A stretch of DNA of 64,000 bases from Bog-532 sp963833835 (GTDB lineage Bacteria; Actinomycetota; Actinomycetes; Streptosporangiales; Streptosporangiaceae). Below the pieces are notes generated by a model. That model worked only from the letters and a program-made list of their open reading frames with translations. It was not told where the DNA came from and did no database searches. The stretch spans positions 1 to 64,000 of the forward strand of contig CAWHZI010000007.1 in the NCBI GenBank assembly GCA_963833835.1, read 5' to 3'. Shown here piece by piece: positions 41,380-48,119 of this stretch (positions are counted from its first letter, which is position 1; each line of letters opens with the position of its first letter). A program made the translations under genes and the position numbers.

Positions 41380-43511
41380 GCTGGGTCTTCGCCGCCGGGC
41401 TGATTCTGCTGGCGGCCGCCGCGGCGGCTGACCTGCTCGGGCTGCCCAGGCCTGGCCGGGGTTGGCCGAGCGGCCTGCCGTACCTGCTCGGCGCGACCGG
41501 CTGCGGGTGCCTGGCCGCCGTCGGCGGCGCCGCCCTCTCCGGGAACACCGTCCGCCTCGACGCCGCTGGCCTGCTCGGGCAGGCCGTGCCGGGTCAGCAG
41601 GCGCTGGGACTGTCCGCCGACCGGCTGTCCGGGCTGTTCCTGGCCATGGCCCTCGGCGCGGCCGTCCCGATCTCGGTGGCCTTCGCCAGCTGGGCGGCAC
41701 GCCCCGGAACCAACGGGCGCAGAGGGCTGGGGGCCAGTTACGCCCTCGCCGTCGGATCGGTCGCCGTCATCGTCACCGCCACGGACGCCTTCACCTTCCT
41801 GTTTGCCTGGGAAGCACTGACCCTCGCCTTCTACCTGCTGGCCGGCTTCCGGCGGCACCGGGCCGAGACGGCCAGCGCGGCGCAGGTCACGTTCGCGTTC
41901 GGGAAGATTAGCGGGGCCGCCCTGCTGGCCGGGCTGCTGCTGCTGGCCGCCACGTCGCACTCGATCCGGCTGGCATCGTTCGCGTACGTACCCGGCGGTG
42001 CGGTGCGGTCCACCGCCCTGGTACTGCTGCTGTCCGGGTTCGCGGTCAAGGTAGGCCTGGTGCCGTTCCAGGTGTGGCTGCCCCGCGGCTACACCTCCGC
42101 GCCCGGGCCCGCCCGGGCGATCATGGCCGGCGTCGCGGTCAACGTCGGCTTCTACGGCATGTGGCGGACGCTGTCCCTGCTCGGCCGGCCGCCAGGCTGG
42201 CTGGGGGCCGTGCTGCTTCTCATTGCCGCCTTCACCGCGCTGCTGGGGATCGCCCACGCCGCCGTGCAGAACCGGCTGCCCCGGGTCATCGCCTATTCCA
42301 GTGTCGAGAACAGCGGCCTCATCATCGTCGGCTTCAGCGTCGCAATGATCGGCTCCGCAGTCCGGGACCAGCGGCTGATCGCCGCCGGGTTGCTGGCCGC
42401 CACCCTCCAGATGATCGCGCACACCGCCGCCAAGTCGCTGCTGTTCACCGCCAGCACGGGCCTGGAGGAGACAGCGGACAGCGATGACCTGGAAATGCTG
42501 CGCGGCATCGGGCGGCGGGCCCCCTGGAGCGGTACCGGCCTGGCCATCGGATCGATGACGCTGGCCGGACTGCCCCCGACCGCCGGATTCGTATCCGAAT
42601 GGTTTCTCCTCGAGTCGCTGATGCAGCAGTTCCGCGTCCCCGGTCTCGGCTACCGGCTGGCGCTCGCCCTGGCCGGGGCCGCGGTCGCCCTGACCGCTGG
42701 GTTTGCCGGAGTGACGTTCGTCCGGCTGGTCGGCTTGGTGGTGCTGGGGCGCGGGCCGTCGGTCAAGGCCGCCCGTCATGGCTGGCGCGGCGATTACGGC
42801 TGGGCCGGGCGCCTGGCCGTTGTCCTGCTGTCGATCGCCCCACTGGCGATCGCCGCGGTCACTCCGCTGGAGATCCGGGTCATCGCCCGCGGCCTGTCGC
42901 CGGTCGTCCCGGCCACGCTCACCTCAGGTGCCCTGAAGTCCCCCTGGGTCCTCCAGCCGGTCTTCGCCGGGTTCTCCATCCTGTCGCCGTCCTGGCTGTG
43001 GATTGAGATCCCGGTGATGACCATCTTGGTGGGCTTGTTCGCGTGGGTTGTTTCCGGCCGGCGTCTGCTGCAGGTCCGACGGGTACCGGCGTGGCGGTCG
43101 GCGACGATCGGCGTGCAGGGCCCCGACTCCTACACCGCCTTCGCCTACGCCAACCCGACCCGCCGGGTGCTGGGCAACGTCCTGCACACCAGATCCGAAG
43201 TCCGTGTCCTCGCCGGCGACGGCGAGGGGCTGATCGATGACGCTGGGGGAGCGCCGGAGGAACCTGGCGATCTGAACGGCGAACTGGAACCGGCCGGGCC
43301 GGCGTCGGTCGTGCCGGGAGCGCCGCACCTCGGCTACCGCTCCGACGTGGTGGAGGTGTTCGAGACCTACGGCTACCGGCCCGCGTTCCGTCTCGTCATG
43401 GCCATCGTCGCGGTCGCGAAACGGCTCCAGTCCGGGCGGCTCGACGCATACATGCTGTACATGCTGATCGCGCTGATCGCGGTCATCGCCGTGGTCACCG
43501 CCATGGCCTGA
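41376..43511 (+). CDS. Complex B: HyfB-like antiporter subunit
   Basis: 711 residues, about 16 spans. The Glu (FAWEALTLAFYLLAG) and Lys (FAVKVGLVPFQVWLPRGY) are present, but the usual WLPEAH/WLPDAH acidic-His motif is WLPRGY, unlike complex A. The VIAYSSVENSGLIIVGF segment is kept. A long hydrophilic C-terminal stretch (about residues 570-670) precedes a last helix. Overlaps the HI fusion gene; pyrophosphatase follows 23 bp later. Confidence 0.88.
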   Translation: MSWVFAAGLILLAAAAAADLLGLPRPGRGWPSGLPYLLGATGCGCLAAVGGAALSGNTVRLDAAGLLGQAVPGQQALGLSADRLSGLFLAMALGAAVPISVAFASWAARPGTNGRRGLGASYALAVGSVAVIVTATDAFTFLFAWEALTLAFYLLAGFRRHRAETASAAQVTFAFGKISGAALLAGLLLLAATSHSIRLASFAYVPGGAVRSTALVLLLSGFAVKVGLVPFQVWLPRGYTSAPGPARAIMAGVAVNVGFYGMWRTLSLLGRPPGWLGAVLLLIAAFTALLGIAHAAVQNRLPRVIAYSSVENSGLIIVGFSVAMIGSAVRDQRLIAAGLLAATLQMIAHTAAKSLLFTASTGLEETADSDDLEMLRGIGRRAPWSGTGLAIGSMTLAGLPPTAGFVSEWFLLESLMQQFRVPGLGYRLALALAGAAVALTAGFAGVTFVRLVGLVVLGRGPSVKAARHGWRGDYGWAGRLAVVLLSIAPLAIAAVTPLEIRVIARGLSPVVPATLTSGALKSPWVLQPVFAGFSILSPSWLWIEIPVMTILVGLFAWVVSGRRLLQVRRVPAWRSATIGVQGPDSYTAFAYANPTRRVLGNVLHTRSEVRVLAGDGEGLIDDAGGAPEEPGDLNGELEPAGPASVVPGAPHLGYRSDVVEVFETYGYRPAFRLVMAIVAVAKRLQSGRLDAYMLYMLIALIAVIAVVTAMA

Positions 43512-43534
43512 ACGCCGGATCCGGAGGAGCAAAG

Positions 43535-44014
43535 GTGGAAATCGACGTCATCATCGAGATCCCGCAAGGATCCCGGAACAAGTACGAGATGGACCACGAC
43601 ACCGGCCGGATCCGGCTGGATCGGATGCTGTTCACCTCGACCCGCTATCCGCACGACTACGGGTTCATCCCGGACACCCTGGCCGAAGACGGCGACCCGC
43701 TGGATGTCATGGTCATGCTGGACGAGCCCACCTTCCCCGGCTGCCTGGTGACGGTCCGGCCGGTCGGCGTGTTCTGGATGAGCGACGAGCACGGTCCCGA
43801 CGCCAAGATCCTCACCGTGCCCGCGCATGACCCGAGATACGCGGATCTTCGGGGCCTTGGCGACGTGCCGGAGCACGTGACCGCGGAGATCGGCCATTTC
43901 TTCGATATCTACAAGGAACTAGAGCCCGGTAAAGACACCGACGTCCGGGGCTGGCAGGATTGCGCGACCGCGGTCCAGGTCATCATGGCGGCGTTTGATC
44001 GCAGTAAGCGCTGA
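43535..44014 (+). CDS. ppa: Inorganic pyrophosphatase (family I)
   Basis: Hydrolyses pyrophosphate to phosphate in the cytoplasm; family I enzymes are strongly inhibited by fluoride. 159 residues, normal length. Signatures: IEIPQGSRNKYEMDHDTGRI, YPHDYGFIPDTLAEDGDPLD (the metal-binding DxDPxD-type motif) and KILTVPAHDPRY. GTG start at 43535 with GGAGGAG upstream. Last gene of the complex B operon, so it falls under riboswitch 9. With enolase it gives the island both textbook fluoride targets. Confidence 0.95.
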   Translation: MEIDVIIEIPQGSRNKYEMDHDTGRIRLDRMLFTSTRYPHDYGFIPDTLAEDGDPLDVMVMLDEPTFPGCLVTVRPVGVFWMSDEHGPDAKILTVPAHDPRYADLRGLGDVPEHVTAEIGHFFDIYKELEPGKDTDVRGWQDCATAVQVIMAAFDRSKR

Positions 44015-44062
44015 CAGCGGGCCAGTGCAGTACGAATGGCCGGCTGTTATTATGAAGGGTAT

Positions 44063-44112
44063 GAGGTGATGGGGCCCTCCTCTAAATTGCGGATGTGCCG
44101 CTGACGGTCCCT
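44063..44112 (+). promoter_or_regulatory. Fluoride riboswitch 10, upstream of DUF3040 gene
   Basis: P1 GAGG/CCTC, loop ATGGGGCC, TAAATTGCGG, P2 GCGG/CCGC, then CTGACGGTCCCTGG. GGGGCC pairs with GGTCCC (one wobble). TATTAT at 44048-44053 is the -10. TCCCTGGTCGC can pair over 11 bp (two G-U) with GCGATTAGGGA, masking the ribosome site. Candidate 11 has the same platform. Confidence 0.8.
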
Positions 44113-44142
44113 GGTCGCTTGGCGATTAGGGAGAGATGGGCC

Positions 44143-44472
44143 ATGTCCTCGTTGTCGGCGCGCGAGAAGCGAATCCTCACCGAGATCGAGCGCGACCTGG
44201 CTGCGGCCGAGCCACGCCTCGAGCAGGCTCTGAGCGCGTCGAGGCTGCCCGCGTTCCGTTTCAAGTCGGTCGTCACATCTGAACATGCCAGATTTCGCCA
44301 GTCCATGTGGCTAACGGTGATGATAGCCAGCCTGCTGTGTGGCATTGGGCTGTTGACCATCGGCATCATCGTGAACAGTTTCCCGCTGATCTTCGCAGGA
44401 ATTCCGCTAGCTCAGTTCAGCCCCTTCGGATTCGGTTATCTGATCAGAAAGCGCTCTCGGGCTTCCCGGTAG
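44143..44472 (+). CDS. DUF3040-family membrane protein
   Basis: 109 residues. The N-terminal LSAREKRILTEIERDLAAAE is the DUF3040 signature, followed by two hydrophobic spans (WLTVMIASLLCGIGLLTIGI, then a second). ATG 44143 is chosen because GGGAG lies 9 bp upstream; an in-frame GTG at 44095 is inside the aptamer. Function unknown. A truncated paralogue lies at 46878. Confidence 0.8.
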   Translation: MSSLSAREKRILTEIERDLAAAEPRLEQALSASRLPAFRFKSVVTSEHARFRQSMWLTVMIASLLCGIGLLTIGIIVNSFPLIFAGIPLAQFSPFGFGYLIRKRSRASR

Positions 44473-44526
44473 ACGGGTTGCAGGAAAGGGTAACGTCATG
44501 TGGTTCAGAAAGGGATTTGATTTCGG

Positions 44527-44813
44527 GTGAATGTGCGCTGGCTCCAGCTCGATGTGGATAAAGCTTTGCAGCGCCCTGACCTGCTGGAGCTGGCCGAGGC
44601 AATTGATGGTGTGCCCCGGTGTCGAAGCGGTCAACATCACCGTCACTGACATCGATACCGAGACGGTCGGTACGAGGTCACTATCGAGGGGGACAATATA
44701 TCGACATCCCAGCACTCATCGCGGCTATCGAGAACGCTGGGGCTGCCCTGCCTAGCATCGATGAGATCGTCGTCGGCGCCCGGATCATCGAGCGCGTTCC
44801 ACGGGCACGCTGA
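44527..44813 (+). pseudogene. DUF211 protein with three frameshifts
   Basis: Read across frames this gives a full DUF211 protein: VRWLQLDVDKALQRPDLLEL, then VEAVNITVTDIDTETVG, then YIDIPALIAAIENAG and SIDEIVVGARIIE to a TGA at 44811-44813. Breaks lie after AIDGVP (one extra C), after TETVG (one missing base) and at ATATATCG (two extra bases). Three indels in 290 bp argue for real decay unless the assembly is poor. DUF211 proteins are small ferredoxin-fold proteins of unknown role. The next gene starts 22 bp later. Confidence 0.75.
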
Positions 44814-44835
44814 CATGCCACGGCCGTGACGTCCG

Positions 44836-45366
44836 GTGCGGCTATGGTTGCGGCGTTTCCTGCTGCCGTTGTCGCTGGGCATTGCCGACGGCATCATCAA
44901 CGCCCTCACCCTTGCCTCGGCGGCGGTACTGCACGGAAGCGGCCTGACCGTCAGCCTGGCGCTGCGCGTGGCGGCGGTTGCGCTCGTCTCCTCAGTGTTC
45001 ACCGTTTTCGTAGCCGAATACGGTCAGCTCCGGGCGGATCTGGCCCGGGCCGAGCGGGAGCTCAGCTTTACCCGATCGGGGCGGCTGGCCGCCGGGCATC
45101 TTGGCCGTCAGGTCGCCCGGGAGGCGGCTTTGGCTTCCGCCGTGGCTAGCGGAGCGAGCTTCATCGGCGCGCTCATTCCCCTGGCCGTCGGTGCCACCCT
45201 CGCCGCCTACAGCTGGTCGGCGCTGATCGTGTCGGTCGGAGCGCTGGGCGGACTGGGCGGCGCGCTGGCCACTGCAGTAGGTGGACGACGGAGTCGGTGG
45301 ATCATCGCGATGATGGTGATGGGTCTAGCGGTCGCCGCGGTAGGGACAGCTCTTGACATTACCTAG
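44836..45366 (+). CDS. VIT/Ccc1-like membrane protein
   Basis: 176 residues with four to five hydrophobic spans. The opening LSLGIADGIINALTLASAAV resembles VIT1/Ccc1 iron-manganese transporters (xxDGIxxxxxL), followed by a charged helix (ADLARAERELSFTRSG), as in that family. GTG start at 44836. It ends exactly at the CTAG where an IS630 element is inserted, yet the TAG would also be there without the element. Family assignment is moderate. Confidence 0.6.
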   Translation: MRLWLRRFLLPLSLGIADGIINALTLASAAVLHGSGLTVSLALRVAAVALVSSVFTVFVAEYGQLRADLARAERELSFTRSGRLAAGHLGRQVAREAALASAVASGASFIGALIPLAVGATLAAYSWSALIVSVGALGGLGGALATAVGGRRSRWIIAMMVMGLAVAAVGTALDIT

Positions 45367-46460
45367 TGTCCTGAGTCGATTATCCGTTGGCAGTAATCCG
45401 CCAGGGTCTCAAGGATCTCGTCGGCGGACTTGGTCCAGACGAACGGCCTGGGTTCCTTGTTCCACTCGTTGATCCATTTGCGGATGTCGGTCTCGAGTTC
45501 GGTGACGCTGCGGTGGGCGGACCGGCGGAGCTTGCGGCTGGTGAGCTCGGCGAACCAGCGCCCGGCCAGATTCAGCCAGGACGAGCTGGTGGGCGTGAAG
45601 TCCAGGTGGAAGCGGGGATGCTTCAGCAGCCAGTCCTTGATCGCCGGGGTCTTGTGGGTGGCGTAGTTGTCCAGGACCAGGTGCAGGTCCAGGTCCTTGG
45701 GGACGGCGGTGTCGATCAGCTTGAGGAACCGCAAGAACTCCTGGTGGCGGTGCCGGCGGTAGTGCTGGGCGATCACCGAGCCGCTGGCCAGGTCGTAGGC
45801 CGCGAACAGGCTCGTGGTGCCGTGCCGGACGTAGTCGTGCGTGCGCCGCCCGGGTGTGGTGGGCAGGATGGGCAGGCATGGGGCGGTCCGGTCCAGGGCC
45901 TGGATCTGCGACTTCTCGTCCACGGCCAAGACGAGAGCGTGCTCGGGCGGGCTCATGTAGAGGCCGACGACGTCGCGGACCTTGCCGATGAACTCCGGGT
46001 CGGTGCTCAGCTTCCACGTCTCGACGACGTGCGGCTTGAGGCCGAAGGCCCGCCAGATCCGGGACACCGACGACTGCGACAGGCCGGTCTCCGCCGCCAT
46101 CGTCCTGGTCGACCAGTGACTGTCCTGCCCACGGCCCTTCTGCGTCAGCGTGCGCGTGACCAGCACCTCGACCTGCTCGTCGGTGATCTTCCGCGGTGCG
46201 CCGGGCCGCGGCGCGTCGCCCAGGCCGCCCATCCGCTGCTCCATGAACCGGACCCGCCACTTGCGGACCGACTCCCGCGACACCCCGGTCCGGGCGGCAA
46301 CCCGGGTCAGCGGCGCGACCCCGCACTCCTCCGCACAGGCCAGCACAATCCGGGCCCGCTCCGCCAGCGCCTGCGACGCGGTCCGTTTGCGCGCCAATGC
46401 ACCCAGGGCCTCGCGCTCGTCATCAGACAGCAGCAGCGGGACAAGCTTCGGGCTCGGCAT
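45363..46460 (-). CDS. IS630-family transposase, catalytic Glu apparently replaced
   Basis: 365 residues. N-terminal helix-turn-helix (TRVAARTGVSRESVRKWRVR), then a DDE domain: LAVDEKSQIQAL and HLVLDNYATHKTPAIKDWL give the two aspartates. The third acid normally lies in a WLNxVERWF motif, but here it is SSSWLNLAGRWFAEL, with Gly where Glu is expected. The transposase may therefore be inactive. The stop codon TAG uses the duplicated TA target plus one flanking base. Confidence 0.88.
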   Translation of the reverse strand: MPSPKLVPLLLSDDEREALGALARKRTASQALAERARIVLACAEECGVAPLTRVAARTGVSRESVRKWRVRFMEQRMGGLGDAPRPGAPRKITDEQVEVLVTRTLTQKGRGQDSHWSTRTMAAETGLSQSSVSRIWRAFGLKPHVVETWKLSTDPEFIGKVRDVVGLYMSPPEHALVLAVDEKSQIQALDRTAPCLPILPTTPGRRTHDYVRHGTTSLFAAYDLASGSVIAQHYRRHRHQEFLRFLKLIDTAVPKDLDLHLVLDNYATHKTPAIKDWLLKHPRFHLDFTPTSSSWLNLAGRWFAELTSRKLRRSAHRSVTELETDIRKWINEWNKEPRPFVWTKSADEILETLADYCQRIIDSGH

Positions 46461-46506
46461 ACACCAAACCTACAGCCTGCGAACTAATTTAAGACTCAGG
46501 ACACTA
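45364..46506. mobile_element. IS630-family insertion sequence, complete ends
   Basis: Perfect terminal inverted repeats TAGTGTCCTGAGTC (45364 onward) and GACTCAGGACACTA (ending 46505), each closing on a TA as expected for IS630 insertion and TA duplication. Length about 1.14 kb, one transposase on the minus strand. It separates the VIT-like gene from the riboswitch 11 unit without disrupting either. Confidence 0.88.
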
Positions 46507-46678
46507 GGTCAGGATCGGTAGGTCGTGACTGGTGACATGAACAACTGTGCCGCGCACCGTCTAGGGGGCGGTCCTCCAGCACAATCAGCAGGGCCTACAG
46601 CCGCCGAGCAGGTCTTTTTCTCGTTCCCGCCGAGCCTCCGCCGTCCTGTCTCAGAATAACGCACCGGCTTATTGCTCA

Positions 46679-46708
46679 TTGTCAGGCCCGGCGAGCACAT
46701 GTTATCCT
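46679..46708 (+). promoter_or_regulatory. Promoter of the DUF3040'/SatP unit
   Basis: TTGTCA (46679-46684) and TATCCT (46703-46708) with an 18-bp spacer; start near 46715, just 5' of riboswitch 11. Confidence 0.55.
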
Positions 46709-46720
46709 TTCTGCAGTAAA

Positions 46721-46769
46721 GGGTGATGGGACTCACCTTGAAATTGCGCAGTCGCCGCTGATGGTCCCT
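46721..46769 (+). promoter_or_regulatory. Fluoride riboswitch 11, upstream of truncated DUF3040 and SatP-like genes
   Basis: P1 GGTG/CACC around ATGGGACT, TTGAAATTGCG, short P2, then CGCTGATGGTCCCTGG. GGGAC pairs with GGTCCC. CCCTGGTCGC can pair with GCGATTCGGGG, the same switching helix as in candidate 10. A TTG-started 23-codon frame from 46806 and a 3-codon ATG frame lead by overlaps to the DUF3040 remnant, a possible coupling chain (weak). Confidence 0.82.
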
Positions 46770-46877
46770 GGTCGCTAAGCGATTCGGGGAAGGTACCAGC
46801 GTTGCGTAGCGTCAAATTTTTGGGCCGTAGCCGGCCTGGCTGCTGGACCAATTCCCGTGCCATGAGTTGATGGCGTC

Positions 46878-47003
46878 ATGACTTTGTCTGCCCGAGATTA
46901 CCGGATCCTGAGCGAGATCGAGATTGAGCTAATCGTGGCAGATACGCGCCTTGACCATGGTCTCGTTCAGGCCAGATTGCTGGCCTGCGCCACAGATCGA
47001 TGA
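46878..47003 (+). pseudogene. Truncated DUF3040 protein (41 aa)
   Basis: MTLSARDYRILSEIEIELIV matches the DUF3040 start of the gene at 44143, but the frame stops after 41 residues, before the membrane spans. The next 140 bp hold no continuing frame. Probably a remnant or a shortened peptide. Located between riboswitch 11 and the SatP-like gene. Confidence 0.6.
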
Positions 47004-47144
47004 CCCTTGTCTCGGATGAAACGGATGGGTTCTCGCCGGCTGCGGGTCCTTGCTCGCCCGCAACAGATTGCTGACGACGAGACTCCTGCTGCACACGGTC
47101 ACCCTTTCTATGCGGGATCAGTCGCTCTACTAGGGAGGTAACAG

Positions 47145-47831
47145 ATGTCCGTACCGGGAAGTGAATATGAACGGGAGTTGGCGGCCGTCGAAGGGGCTGA
47201 GGGGGAGGCGGCCTCGGCCGCGACGGACGACGCCGCACCGCCACGCGTTCTCGTCAGCGGCGGGGAGCCCCTCGCGCTGGGCCTGATGGCCTTCGCGCTC
47301 GGCACCCTGGTGGTGGGTATGGCCCTGGTCGGAGTCTTCCCGGCTAGCGCTCTGGGCGGGGTAGTCCCGATCGTAGCGGCATTCTGCGGCATCGCCTTGT
47401 TTACGTCGTCCTGGTGGTCGCTGCTTCTAGGTGAATCCCTACTTGCGGCCACGTTCGGTACCGTGTCAGGTTTCTTCTTCAGCCTGGCGATGCTGCTGCT
47501 CGGGCTGTTTCACAACTGGTATGCGGTACCCGTGTCTGGTGTTCCCGCCGTCGAGGAGATCTTCTACATCGTCTGGTGCTGCTTCTTCATCGCGCTGTTC
47601 GTGCCGTTCCTGCGATTTCCGCTGATTTACCCGATCACAGTTTTTTTGGTGGTGACGCTGCTGGCGCTCGCGGCGACCGCAGTGTTCACCGCTTCTTCGA
47701 CGATCCAGACGGCGGCTGGAGCGGCGACCCTGGCCGTATCGTTCCTGCTGTTCTGGGAATGGCTCAACGTGAGCATGACCTCGGTGGGAATGTCGAAGGT
47801 CCCGCCGTTGGGTAAGGTTCTCGGGTCGTAA
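47145..47831 (+). CDS. SatP-like transporter (GPR1/FUN34/YaaH)
   Basis: 228 residues with an acidic hydrophilic N-terminus of about 45 residues and six hydrophobic spans. EPLALGLMAFALGTLVVGMA and SLLLGESLLAATFGTVSGFF resemble the acetate transporter family, but the match is looser than for the gene at 30671. ATG 47145 has GGGAGG upstream. Fluoride control through riboswitch 11 is likely. Weak acids such as HF and acetic acid share passive entry, so a link to acid stress is conceivable (inference). Confidence 0.65.
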   Translation: MSVPGSEYERELAAVEGAEGEAASAATDDAAPPRVLVSGGEPLALGLMAFALGTLVVGMALVGVFPASALGGVVPIVAAFCGIALFTSSWWSLLLGESLLAATFGTVSGFFFSLAMLLLGLFHNWYAVPVSGVPAVEEIFYIVWCCFFIALFVPFLRFPLIYPITVFLVVTLLALAATAVFTASSTIQTAAGAATLAVSFLLFWEWLNVSMTSVGMSKVPPLGKVLGS

Positions 47832-48044
47832 AGGCCTGCCGCGCTGATGCGGACGTCTGGTCGGATGTCCGCATCAACGCGCTTTCGATTGTGCTGCCCG
47901 TGTTCTATCCCGGCGCCAGGACGTAAGGGCTGGACGATCGCCGAGCATGCGGGCGACCGGTCGCCGAAAATAGCGGCTGCTCGAACACGCTCCAGTTACT
48001 GCGCTAGGACTGGCCCGCGTCGGCGCCCTGGTAAAATCGCCGTA

Positions 48045-48090
48045 GTGGCGGAGGGGCCCGCCGTTAATCGCGCTAGTGCCAACGGTCCCT
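48045..48090 (+). promoter_or_regulatory. Fluoride riboswitch candidate 12, upstream of ABC-F ATPase
   Basis: P1 GGCG/CGCC around GAGGGGCC, GTTAATCGC, weak P2, then CCAACGGTCCCT. GGGGCC pairs with GGTCCC. TAAAAT at 48032-48037 is the -10. CCCTGCT/AGCAGGG then hides the GGGG of the ribosome site. Subtype shared with candidates 2 and 7. Confidence 0.7.
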
Positions 48091-48119
48091 GCTCAGCAGG
48101 GGAAAGTCATGCGCGCGCC

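Noticed and set aside
19589..43511. Calling complexes A and B formate hydrogenlyase or hydrogenase-4
   Set aside because: All [NiFe] cysteines are missing and there are no maturation or formate dehydrogenase genes nearby.
47847..48119. N-terminal extension of the ABC-F protein by 91 residues
   Set aside because: The extension would be encoded by the riboswitch and promoter; the EttA-type N-terminus starts at ATG 48120.
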